64,000 nucleotides of DNA, from NCBI GenBank assembly GCA_905221605.1, contig CAJNDS010002603.1, positions 1 to 64,000 on the forward strand. The letters are read 5' to 3'. The DNA comes from Symbiodinium natans (taxonomy: Eukaryota; Sar; Dinophyceae; Suessiales; Symbiodiniaceae). Under the pieces are notes generated by a model. That model did not search any database. It saw only the letters and a program-made list of their open reading frames with translations, and had not been told where the DNA came from. The position numbers were made by a program, and so were the translations under genes. Position 1 is the stretch's first letter. The number at the start of each line of letters is the position of its first letter. Positions 10,443-19,261 of the stretch are shown here, one piece after another.

Positions 10443-10478
10443 GTGAGCTTCGAGGCCGGATGCGCATATGCCGCTCAC

Positions 10479-10516
10479 ATGTCGTGCCATTTCGTGCCAT
10501 GTCGTGCCATGTCGCG
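10479..10516. repeat. 10-bp tandem repeat (CATGTCGTGC-like)
   Basis: About four imperfect units of CATGTCGTGC / CATTTCGTGC run head to tail inside the putative intron after the 10442 donor. Confidence 0.8.
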
Positions 10517-10519
10517 TCC

Positions 10520-11052
10520 GCATGAACAACCGGCAATGAAGTCTCAGTGGTGCGAGAAGGCAGACAAACGCCAAAACAAGGAAGTGACTTTTTCAATCTT
10601 GGCTTGGTCGGAGAGGCTCTCCACTGTGTCGATTTCCTTCGCTTGGGGGGGGGCTTCCTTGCCTCAAGCTCACATTTTCAAACTCTTGGGTGTTCCTTCT
10701 GCATGCTTTTTCCTTTTGATGACCATGTGACTTCTCTTGCTCGATGGCATCTAGCGCCTGTCGTTGTCGCAGGCTGCGGTTCTTGTAAGCATTGCTTGGA
10801 AATTGAAATGCTCGTGAAAAGTGTCGCGGATGGCGCGGAACCTTCCAGAACGCAATAACAGTGGGTGTTGATTGAGGTTCTCCTTGACGGAGTCAGTTTG
10901 ATTGGTGCACCCGCTACTAGTACAGCTTTCCAGTGAAAAAGTTCAGAAATCCTTCATTCACTGGGCCGGACGGGAATGGGCGGACTGCCGCGGCACCAAA
11001 AACAACACCTCAAGCTGCTAGCATCTCCCAAAATTTCCATTTGCTTGTTTAG
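10520..11052. other. No exon recognised (probable intron)
   Basis: Between the GTGAGC donor at 10443 and the acceptor at 11052 I see no convincing coding frame. It is consistent with one or two introns. Confidence 0.4.
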
Positions 11053-11082
11053 GTCGGCTCGGATGTCCAGGTGCTGAGCCAG
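11053..11082 (+). CDS. Small exon, start of Tudor-like domain
   Basis: After the acceptor TTGCTTGTTTAG, ten codons read VGSDVQVLSQ, followed by a GC donor (CAG|GCCTGG). Removing the 112-nt intron (11083-11194) joins it in phase 0 to GQWKIGTVL in the next exon. Together they form a Tudor/Agenet-like strand pair. Confidence 0.45.
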
Positions 11083-11194
11083 GCCTGGCCTGAAATTCGC
11101 ACTGAGCAGTTTTGAGGGTGAGCGACCAAGCCCAAATCAGCAAAAAACGCATATGGAAGTGCAAAGTGAGAACTCTCGATTCGCTTTTCTGCAG

Positions 11195-11352
11195 GGTCAG
11201 TGGAAGATTGGCACTGTGCTGGCAGAGACGGCTTCGGGGTTCCTGGTGCTCACGGATGCAGAGCAGCTAGAAGTCTCAGCAGCTTCTGTGCGGCGGCCCG
11301 CCGTGCCCTCAGCACCCCGGCGAAGCTTCGGCGAAGCTGGCGATAAGCGAGC
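11195..11352 (+). CDS. Tudor-like domain exon
   Basis: After the acceptor TTTTCTGCAG the frame reads GQWKIGTVLAETASGFLVL, then DAEQLEVSAASVRRPAVPSA. The pattern 'W-x-x-G-x-V...G-x-x-x-V...E-x-L-E-V-x-A-x-x-V/L-R-x-P' matches small beta-barrel reader domains (Tudor, Agenet, SMN-like). These bind methylated Arg or Lys and often occur in splicing proteins. A basic tail (GDKRAR) follows. With the RS and RD exons upstream, one splicing-related protein is an attractive but unproved reading. The exon 3' end is uncertain. Confidence 0.45.
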
Positions 11353-11409
11353 TCGTTGCCCTCCATGCTTCCTTTCTGTTTGTTTCCTCACATCTCTCAC
11401 AAGCAGGGT

Positions 11410-11434
11410 TTGTGTGTGTGTGTGTGTGTGTGTG
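11410..11434. repeat. (TG)n microsatellite
   Basis: About 12 TG units directly precede CAG; it may lie in an intron. Confidence 0.95.
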
Positions 11435-11499
11435 CAGAGTTTTGGTGTTTCGCACCAAGCACGTTGCAAGTGGGCGGGTCTTAACTGCACGTCCAAGAC

Positions 11500-12480
11500 C
11501 TGCTTCCAAGATGAAAGCCCTCCAGCCTGGGTCGGGCACCGGGCCTTTGGGCTTGGCAGCTGACTGAGCCTTTCCAGATCGAGACTGCACGAGATCTCCT
11601 AAGAGCGTAAACAACACTCTTGATTACCATGCCAGCGATGCAAGCATGAAAGACTTTGTCACTGTCGTTGAGGCGCGGGGTCCTCTCAACACATTCACCC
11701 GATCTGTCGGGCCTCGCCCCTCTGTGCCCTGGATTGGAGAACGATGGGGAACGAAGCAGTGCGATGCCAGCAGCGCATTGGCAATGTCATTCAGGTTTCT
11801 GCCATAAGGCCGTCTTTTGACATGGCCCAGGCCCATGCCTCAAGCGCCCGTTGTGCCCCGACCTTTGTGTGTGGTGCTGTCTTCTCATGGCAGACCATCC
11901 GCCCGAAAGCGCCCCTGCGGCTGGTGCTTAGCTCAGTTCCGAGTGTGCCGCACAGAGGATGCACAGAATCCCATAGACCACAGACCTGACCATGGTGAGG
12001 CACCGCGGCTGTCCTGAGGCCTAGCGCGGTTCCATTGCACGCGGAGTGGGAAAAGGGCAAGCGGACATGCGCTTCGCTGCTGAAGGCTTGGGATTCAGGG
12101 TGCTTCGAAAAAGGGCGGGTGCAAAATGGGCAAAACCCTTTAGCTGATTCAAGTCAGAAAGAGCCAATGACCCATTTGACTTGTGCGTCGCAAGTTCATC
12201 TTGACATGAATGGTGCGGTGCGGAGCTGCGGGTTCAACATAGGCTTCGGATGAGCATGTCGCCCAAAAAAGAGGAACGACAAGAGGCAACTGCACAACAG
12301 TTAACACGTTGTCATGCGCCTGCTTCATGCCGTAACAGTCGCTGAGCAACCGCTGTTCTGGAACATGTAGAACATACAAGCAAAAGTGCCCCAGTGTATT
12401 GAGTGCATACATGTGCCAGTCCTGCCGAGCCCGCTGGCCACAGGCAGGCGTATAACTGGGAGCACAGTTCGCTCAGACGA
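11500..12480. other. No firm exon; short Pro-rich fragments
   Basis: Possible fragments such as MKALQPGSGTGPLGLAAD (11510-11562) and PRPMPQAPVVPRPL (about 11820) resemble the Pro-rich exons nearby, but splice sites could not be fixed. Confidence 0.3.
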
Positions 12481-12497
12481 TATCTTGATTTTTGCAG

Positions 12498-12674
12498 GCG
12501 GGGCTTCTTCAGAATGGCGCTGGCAAGCAGCAGCGCTGGCGTCTCTTGCCGCGTGTGGCTTCCAGACTCCGTGCCTGGGATGCGGAGTTTGTTCGCGCAA
12601 GCGCAGTCCCCTTGTACCGTGTGACTGTGAAGAGCCCCCGCACCTTCAGCTGGAAACGGAGCAAATTGAGCAAG
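12498..12674 (+). CDS. Unknown gene, exon 1 seen
   Basis: The acceptor ATTTTTGCAG is followed in phase 0 by 59 codons. They include LRAWDAEFVRASAVPLYRV and TVKSPRTFSWKRSKLSK, ending at donor AAG|GTGTTG. The stretch is basic and amphipathic. The frame also stays open into the putative 74-nt intron, so intron retention cannot be excluded. Not recognised. Confidence 0.5.
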
Positions 12675-12748
12675 GTGTTGGCGGCTGGGGCGAAGTTGAA
12701 AGAAGCACTGGAAGGCACCGGCAGTGCCAACATCGAGCACCTCCGCAG

Positions 12749-12885
12749 GACCGCTTCATGAGTGCGGGTGCGGACGCCTTTGTGAAAGCCTTTGCCGTAT
12801 GTCGAAGGAAGCACCTTGGCGCCAAGTTCAACGTGAAAGGCCAGCCTTCCACGGAGCCGGCACCATGGCGACGCCTGCACGTGGT
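12749..12885 (+). CDS. Unknown gene, exon 2 seen
   Basis: The acceptor CCTCCGCAG joins in phase 0 to DRFMSAGADAFVKAFAVCRR, then KHLGAKFNVKGQPSTEPAPW. A GT donor (CTGCAC|GTGGTG) lies near 12885. Basic, possibly nucleic-acid binding; no named domain. Confidence 0.45.
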
Positions 12886-13085
12886 GGTGACATGCCTGGG
12901 GCCCCCAGCATTCAAATTACGTAACCCCCCCCCTCCCCAACTCGTATGGTCATCCGCATTCACTTGCGGCTCTCAGGTCCCAATGTGCAAATGCTTGCGA
13001 AGGCAAAGAATGATGTCTCGCACGCATGTGTCGCCTCTGCTTTTGCAAGATTTGCTCTCTACGTGTGCCACGTGTGGCGTTGCAG

Positions 13086-13217
13086 AGGCGGAAGCCGACG
13101 TTGTAGACCTGTGCGAAACAGCTTGTGATGTTGCTGCTGATCTCCTTGGGCTGACAGACGACCAGGTCCTGTCACTTGCTGAACTTCTTGAGGGCTCCAG
13201 TTCGGACTGCGAGTTTG
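13086..13217 (+). CDS. Acidic helical exon of the same unknown gene
   Basis: After the acceptor GCGTTGCAG the frame reads ADVVDLCETACDVAADLLGL, then TDDQVLSLAELLEGSSSD. This looks like one or two amphipathic acidic helices. A second frame from about 13203 (DKVQDAFEKIRVERQESTR) overlaps its end, so an exon edge lies near 13200-13220. Confidence 0.45.
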
Positions 13218-13351
13218 CGACAAGGTGCAGGATGCCTTCGAAAAGATCCGGGTGGAAAGGCAGGAGTCTACCAGGAGTGCTCAGGATAAGTGTGACGCAA
13301 CGTGTTCTGCGCCAATTCAAGCGCAGGATCGACGGGGCTCACGGGGCTCAG

Positions 13352-13465
13352 GGCCTCATGCCACCGCTGCCGACACCGATGCCTCCTCTTTTTCCCATGC
13401 CGTTTGCAAATTCATTGCCTATGGCTTCCAACTCCCTTTGGCCGGAGGAGGCACATGAACCGCAG
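13352..13465 (+). CDS. Pro/Met-rich exon
   Basis: There are exactly 38 codons between the acceptor GGGGCTCAG and a GC donor (CGCAG|GCGCGC). The frame begins GLMPPLPTPMPPLFPMPF and ends WPEEAHEPQ. Pro/Met-rich tracts like this occur in U1C, SF1 and related spliceosomal proteins; here that is only a resemblance. Confidence 0.5.
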
Positions 13466-13987
13466 GCGCGCCGGGCAGTGCAGTTTTTATGTTTTTTCTC
13501 GGAGCTCTGCTGTTGAGAGGTCTTGCCATCTGCCTCTGCGTCTGGCCTGTGGGCACCAGACTCTGTGGACACACCTTCTACCAGCCTGCTGGGGCAGCAG
13601 GCGATGCTGATGCCATGCCATGCGTTGAGCGAAGGGAACACAGATGGCACAGATGGTTTTTTGATGAACGCTCGTACGCTTGTTTATGCCAAGATGCCAG
13701 GGTGTAGTTCAATAGTCGAGTAGGTCAACGCAAGTCTATTGTCAGTTTATGTTTACATGCAGCCATTCATTTGCCTCTGTTGCTTCGGGTCAATCCATGT
13801 TATTTGTGGGAGCATGTGGGAGCTGGGTGGTTGTCTCCGGGAGCCTGGATCTGTAGCATCCTTGTGTGATTCCTGGGGTTACGTGTTGGCGACCTGGCAG
13901 TCTGGGTTTGAGATGGTGCATGACGAGTGTGGAAAAGTAGAGCAGAGCCAAGAAGCAAAGAAGACCAGGTGCAAGGGCTCGGCACAA

Positions 13988-14085
13988 CTCCAAAGAGTAC
14001 GGCCCCTTCAGCACCTACAACACCTACACCACCTACGGTGCCAACGCAACTTCCTCCACGCCATCCCCTCATTTGGTGGAAGCTC
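13988..14085 (+). CDS. Pro/Thr-rich exon
   Basis: The frame KSTAPSAPTTPTPPTVPTQL then PPRHPLIWW is low-complexity but consistently Pro-rich, in line with the exons at 13352 and 14346. Boundaries uncertain. Confidence 0.4.
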
Positions 14086-14345
14086 TGGTTTTCGTGTGCA
14101 TGGCTTAGATAGACGAATATTCGGAGATATTCGTCCTTCCTTGGCCTGAGGACCCAAGGTGCGGGGAGTTCCCGCAGCCTTTGCCGTGCGGCTCCCTCGC
14201 ACTGTAGAGCCAGTGGTGCTCCCGACGCCGCACGGCTTCAGTTATGGCAAATTGTGGCAACCCTGTGACATAGATCAAGACTTGCCCACGAATAAATTGC
14301 TCCTGCACGTGGAAGGCCGCCGGCTGCGATGCCATGTCTACCCAT

Positions 14346-14600
14346 GACGCCCTCCACTCCAGTGCCTGTCAGATCTGCACCATTGCGGATGATGGATGCA
14401 TCTCATTCATTGCCTCCACCTCTCACTGCGCCATACCTGGGACCCCTTGCAGCAGCCATTCCATCAGCACCACCCCCGCCCCCTGTCAACTTCACCCCGT
14501 CCCCGTCACCTTCAACTGCAACGGCTGCACCACCTGGCGGTCATCCTCACACTTTGGATGCCCATCTTGAGGCGCGAGAGTTTCTGCATGTGACACATGG
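14346..14600 (+). CDS. Pro-rich exon
   Basis: The frame includes MTPSTPVPVRSAPLRMMDAS, SLPPPLTAPYLGPLAAAIPS and PPPPPVNFTPSPSPSTAT. It is a flexible Pro-rich region that may bind SH3, WW or EVH1-type domains. Probably continues the gene of 12.5-14.1 kb. Confidence 0.45.
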
Positions 14601-14935
14601 ATCATGACCCTGGTGGTGGCCCTGCTGTGCTCTGCTGTGTATGTCAGGTGGCAAGACTGGCCCAGGCATGGCTGGATCGGGGCAGCCGCAGGTCCGAGAA
14701 TGAGAAGTCCAGAAAACGGGCTCGGACTAGATTAGCCCCTTGCATGCAGAGAGCGCCGTATTTCGCTTTTTTTTCAAACTTCAACAAGAAGTTAACACAT
14801 GCTGTGTTGGACTTGTGAAGTTGTACCGTGGTACATCTTTTAAGTCCATAGCATCGTACGTATGCTGTAGGATCATGTTAAGTCATGCGACATGTTTCTT
14901 CGCATTGTTTTGTGGCATGCTGTGTTCTCGAGAAT

Positions 14936-14973
14936 GTATATATATATATATACCCATATATATATATATATAC
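14936..14973. repeat. (TA)n microsatellite
   Basis: An alternating TA run with one CCC interruption, probably intronic. Confidence 0.95.
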
Positions 14974-14979
14974 ACACGC

Positions 14980-15500
14980 TTTTTCTTGAAGCTTCGCAAG
15001 GGGTGCGAGGTTGGGAAGGGGGGAAGGAGACCGGATCCTGGTCTGCTTGATCTAGACGCCTCTCGGCAGGAAGCCGCGGCGAATTTCTCTCTCGGTGCTT
15101 TCTGCTAACGGCCACAAAAATGACAAAAAACCGCGTCGTGTTTGTCCTTGTGGTGTGGCGTGATGCTCGTACTTGGTGTTCCCTTTGGTTGTATTTGACA
15201 ATGCTCTCTATGGCCGTTCCTGTCCCATGACGACCTCAGGAGTCCGATCCTTATTTGGTTCGTGAGAACCTAGCAGAGGATCCATACGTGGTGATGCTGA
15301 AGGAGGCATGTTGCTTTGGCCGCCCCAGCATTTTGCCCAGAATTTCCGTGACAGCGCGCAGCCTACAGCGAGAGGGCAGTATGGAGCAGCATGCACTTCA
15401 GCCTGCAAGGAACCACATATGATTTAGGACGCATTCATCTGCCACCTGTCTTGCAGAGTCTTGAGAGCAGCCAGCACCCAAACGAAGCACAAAGCATATG
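14980..15500. other. No exon recognised
   Basis: The frames here lack splice context and protein-like composition; intron or gene boundary. Confidence 0.35.
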
Positions 15501-15505
15501 ATATG

Positions 15506-15545
15506 CATGTATGTATGTACGTATGTATGTATGTGTGTGTATGCG
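15506..15545. repeat. (ATGT)n / (TG)n microsatellite
   Basis: Tetranucleotide ATGT units merge into TG units, ending 14 bp before the acceptor of the 15559 exon. Confidence 0.9.
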
Positions 15546-15558
15546 TATTCATGCACAG

Positions 15559-15748
15559 ATCGAGTTGCAGGCAAATGCCGAGGACGGCACCGCGTCAGCT
15601 CCTGTGGCGGAGGTGCCTTATCCATACGTGGATTTGAGACTGCCTTTCGGTGCCACAGCTCCGCAGGATAGCCTGATGCCACCTCCAAGCAGCGTCGTGG
15701 CACACAAACGCAAGGCCAAGATGCAGACAGTGCCTGGCCTCGTCCCGA
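15559..15748 (+). CDS. Unknown gene, exon with basic patch
   Basis: The acceptor TTCATGCACAG is followed by IELQANAEDGTASAPVAEV, then VDLRLPFGATAPQDSLMPPP and AHKRKAKMQTVPGLVP. It ends at a consensus donor A|GTGAGC in phase 1. The HKRKAK cluster could be a nuclear localisation signal. Joining to 15849 preserves the frame (VPGLVP-S-PETVSQEAV), which strongly supports both exons. Confidence 0.6.
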
Positions 15749-15848
15749 GTGAGCGGGACGACGAAGGTTGCAACATGTTACAACCTTCGTTGGATGCAAA
15801 AACCATTTGGCCTCGAAGACGTACAATCGTGGCTTGCCTGTTCTTCAG
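15749..15848 (+). other. 100-nt GT-AG intron carrying a perfect hairpin
   Basis: Donor GTGAGC, acceptor TTCTTCAG. It contains ACGAAGGTTG (15761-15770) and its exact reverse complement CAACCTTCGT (15781-15790), 10 nt apart. A second 7-bp hairpin (CGTCCCG ... CGGGACG, 15741-15760) straddles the donor. Confidence 0.6.
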
Positions 15849-16060
15849 GCCCAGAGACAGTTTCCCAAGAGGCAGTGATGGTTGATGGAGAATCTTCCAA
15901 GCCCGCTCCTCATGCATATACGTGGAAAGGGCAACAGGACAGTGTTGCCACAAGGATAGAGCATCTATCGGAGAACTTGGCTGAAACGCTTGGAGGTCGA
16001 ACTCCTCGGCCTCGGAATCTGAATCGGACTCCGAAGGAGATGAGTCGGAGGCCCTTTAAG
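15849..16060 (+). CDS. Unknown gene, following exon
   Basis: In phase with 15559-15748 the frame reads PETVSQEAVMVDGESSKPAP, then ATRIEHLSENLAETLGG. Beyond about 15990 two frames compete: a basic one (RTPRPRNLNRTPKEMSRR) and an acidic one (SASESESDSEGDESEAL). The acidic frame resembles the EPEDDEVEE that follows the next acceptor near 16121. The exon end is therefore unresolved. Confidence 0.5.
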
Positions 16061-16120
16061 TTGCCTTTTTGCTCGAGTCAATAGCTCCCACTCTATGTTA
16101 AGCTAAGTTATAGGGTGCTA

Positions 16121-16574
16121 GCAGGAACCTGAGGATGATGAGGTGGAGGAGACGGGATTTCGAACACATCTTTGCTTCCTGCAGCTCCGCCAACAGCGCA
16201 GGAAATCGAGGACATGCCAGTTGCTTCAGTGCCAAGCACCGGAGCAAAGGTGGGAAGCGAGGCGGGAGCATGGAAAGAGTGGGAGCGGCATTCTTAAACT
16301 GGAGATGCTCTGCAGGCATTGCAGGCCCCAGAAGAGAAGCTGCAGCTCTACAAGTCGCCTGGCCGCAAAGAGAATTTCGAACAAAGCGCAGCTGCAAGTC
16401 GGATCAATGATCTGTCCATGCTATGGCACATTCGAGTGAAAGTGCAAGTAGCTTGTTATGAGGCTGGGCGCCAAATGTTGCGACGTTGCGGCGCATTTCG
16501 TGGGTGGCAGCGAGACCGCTCTCCCTGAAAGCCGACGGCAAGAAGCTTACAGAAGTTCAAGAACGAGATGCTTA
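16121..16574 (+). CDS. Unknown gene, C-terminal exons
   Basis: Fragments after acceptor-like AGs read EPEDDEVEETGF (16121), PPTAQEIEDMPVASVPSTGA (about 16187), then APEEKLQLYKSPGRKENFEQ and SAAASRINDLSMLWHIRVKV (16324-16440). The end is either a stop at 16526-16528 or, after an acceptor at GGTGGCAG, RPLSLKADGKKLTEVQERDA and a stop near 16574. At least two introns are needed. Acidic and charged; no family recognised. Confidence 0.4.
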
Positions 16575-16754
16575 AATAATTTGACGAGTAGGTGCACACT
16601 GTGCAAATGGATAGGCTAAATTGTATTACCCGTCTTTACTTATCAAGGGCGGTCTTCGGGACAAGCCAACCCAAACCAAGCAAACGAAAGGTGCATTGGG
16701 TGTTGTTCCCCAAAGAGTTCTACTGTTGGGGTCCTAAATTCGTTTAAGGAATTG

Positions 16755-18600
16755 CCGGCATTCTGGTGAGCATTGCCGGGTTCCTGGGCACCATGTCTCC
16801 CTTTGTCTCCCTTTGTCTCCCTTCATGTGGGTGGCCTTTGGCGGGTTCCTGGGCTTCTTGTCTCCCTTTGTCTCCCCTTGTCTCCCTTCATCTTCATGTG
16901 GATGGCCTTTGCCGGCTTCCTGGACTTCTTGTCTTTGTTTCCCTTTGTCTCCCTGCGTCTTGGTGGCCTTTGCCGGCTTCCTGAGCGTCTTGTCTTCCTT
17001 TGTTTCCCTTTGTCTCCCTTTGTCTCCCTTCATGTGGGTGGCCTTTGCCGGGTTCCTGGGCGTCTTGTTTCCCTTTGTCTCCCTTTGTCTCCCTTTGTCT
17101 CCCTTTGTCTCCCTTCGTCTCCCTTTGTCTCCCTTCATGGGCGTCTTGTCTCCCTTTGTCTCCCTTTGCTTTGCCGGGTTCCTGAGCGTCTTGTCTTTGT
17201 CTCCTTTTGTCTCCCTTCATGTGGGTGGCCTTTACCGGAATCCTGACCGTCTTCTCTCCCTTTGTCTCCTTTTGTCTCCCTTCAGGGGGTGGCCTTTGCC
17301 GGGTTCCTGAGCGTCTTGTCTCCTTTTGTCTCCCTTTGTCTCCCTTCATGTGGGTGGCCTTTGCCGGGTTCCTGAGCGTCTAGTCTTTGTCTCCCTTTGT
17401 CTCCCTTCATGTGGGTGGCCTTTGCCGGGTTCCCGGGCGTCTTGTCTCCCTGTGTTTCCCTTTGTCTCCCTTCGTCTCCCTTATGGGGGTGGCTTTGCCG
17501 GGTTCCTGGGCGTCTTGTTTCCCTTTGTCTCCCTTTGTCTCCTTTTGTCTCTCTTTGTCTCCCTCTCTCCGCTTGTCTCCCTTTGTCTCCCTTCTGGTGG
17601 GTGGCCTTTGCCGGGCTCCTGGGCGTTTGTCTCCCTGTGTGTGTGGGTAGCCTTTGCCGGGTCCTGGGCGTCTTGTCTTCCTGTGTCTCCCTTTGTCTCC
17701 CTTTGTCGTCTCCCTTCATGTGGGTGGCCTTGCCGGGTTCCTGGGCGTCTTGTCTCCCTTTGTCTCCCTTTGCTTTGCCGGGTTCCTGAGCGTCTTGTCT
17801 TTGTCTCCCTTTGTCTCCCTTCATGTGGGTGGCCTTTACCGGAATTCTGACCGTCTTCTCTCCCTTTGTCTCCTTTTGTCTCCCTTCAGGGGGTGGTCTT
17901 TGTCGGGTTCCTGAGCGTCTTGTCTCCTTTTGTTTCCCTTTGTCTCCCTTCATGTGGGTGGCCTTTGCCGGGTTCCTGAGCGTCTTGTTTCGCTTTGTCT
18001 CTCTTTGTGGGTCTTGAGCGTCTTGTCTCCCTTTGTCTCCCTTTGTCCCCCTCTTTGTCTCCCTTCATGTCGGTGGCCTTTGCCGGGTTCCTGAGCATCT
18101 TGTCTCCGTTTGTGTCCCTTCATGTGGGTAGCCTTTGCCGGGTTCCTGGGCGTCTTGTCTCCTTTGTCTCCCTTCGTGTCCCTTCATGCGGGTGGCCCTT
18201 GCCGGGTTCCTGAGCGTCTTGTCTTTGTCTCCTTCTGTCTCCCTTCATGCGGGTGGCCTTTGCCGGGTTCCTGAGCTTCTAGTCTTTGTCTCCCTTTGTC
18301 TCCCTTCATGTGGGTGGCCATTGCCGGGTTCCTGAGCATCGTGTCTCCCTTTGTCTCCCTTTGTCTTCCTTTGTCTCCCTTTGTCTCCCTTTGTCTCCCT
18401 TTGTCTCCCTTTGTCTCCCTTTGCCTCCCTTGTCTCCCTTTGTCTCCCTTTGTCTCCCTCTCCCTTTGTCTCCCTTTGTCTCCCTTTGTCTCCCTTTGTC
18501 TCCCTTTGTCTCCCTTTGTCTCCCTTTGTCTCCCTTTGTCTCCCTTTGTGTCCCTTTGTGTCCCTTTGTGTCCCTTCATGCGGGTGGCCTCTGCTGGGTT
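16755..18600. repeat. Compound minisatellite: 10-bp units inside ~60-bp units
   Basis: The basic unit is TTTGTCTCCC, in runs of 1-20. The runs are interrupted about 23 times by a conserved block around GTGGGTGGCCTTTGCCGGGT then TCCTGAGCGTCTTG. A segment near 17150-17360 is repeated about 604 bp further on (near 17755-17965), so there is higher-order duplication. The longest pure 10-bp run is about 18350-18570. The array is open in several frames on both strands because the units contain few stops. I regard those ORFs as by-products. Confidence 0.95.
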
Positions 18601-18601
18601 C

Positions 18602-18754
18602 CCGCAAGCAAGCAAGCAAGCAAACAAGCAAGCAAACAAGCAAGCCAGCAAGCAGGAGCGCAACCCGCGCGCAAGCAAGCAAGCCAGCAACCTTAGTGAA
18701 GCCCATCGCACGAAAGCAAGCAAGCAAGTAACCAAGCGGCAACGGGAGCAAGCG

Positions 18755-18788
<34 letters not shown>

Positions 18789-18830
18789 GAGCGCAGCAAA
18801 GCCATCCCGCGCGCAAGCAAGCAATCTTAT
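18602..18830. repeat. (AAGC)n tetranucleotide array with short spacers
   Basis: CAAG/AAGC runs at about 18605-18655, 18670-18690, 18714-18730 and 18755-18790 are separated by related GC-rich spacers such as AGGAGCGCA. It directly abuts the minisatellite. Confidence 0.9.
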
Positions 18831-19130
18831 TGAAATCCACCGCGCGAGCGGTGTGGGGGGGGGGGGGGCGGGGCTGCGCCCCCCCCCTCAACCCCCCCGC
18901 TTCTGTGGCCGTGCGAGCACAAAGCGTATGAATCTTGTTGAAAGCCATTGCGCTTGCAAATGGTGGGTGGGGGGGGGGTGGGGGCTATGCCCCCCAACCC
19001 CCCGCTTTTTTTAGCCCTGCAAGCGCGCCCATCACGCGAGCGTTGTGTTTGCAAATGGGCCCCCAACCCCCCCGCTTTTTTAGCCGGGCAAGCATAACGC
19101 ATATGAATCCTGTTGAAAACCATCTGCAGT
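18830..19130. repeat. Three degenerate ~100-bp units with G- and C-tracts
   Basis: Each unit holds a G-tract, then a C-tract, then AACCCCCCGCTTTTTTAGC-like sequence and a GCGCTTGCAAATGG or ATGAATC(T/C)TGTTGAAA block. Complementary G and C tracts within a unit could fold. Confidence 0.8.
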
Positions 19131-19261
19131 AATGCGTATTCTGCAGTGCATGCCCACGCAGAAATGCCTGGTACTGTCAGACCCTTTTCGTCTGCAACTT
19201 TTTTCGCTGTTGCCGTCTGCAGTGGCTAAACTCTATAGAAGACGTGACGGACTTGTGTATG

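Noticed and set aside
12386-13516. Treating the 376-codon + ORF as a single exon
   Set aside because: Its coding-like parts coincide with acceptor/donor-bounded pieces, while the parts between them lack protein character.
16734-18948. Long ORFs (up to 254 codons) on both strands with GDKGRQRETK or LCLPLSPFVS repeats
   Set aside because: The 10-bp unit lacks stops, so all frames stay open. The open state follows from the repeat, not from selection.
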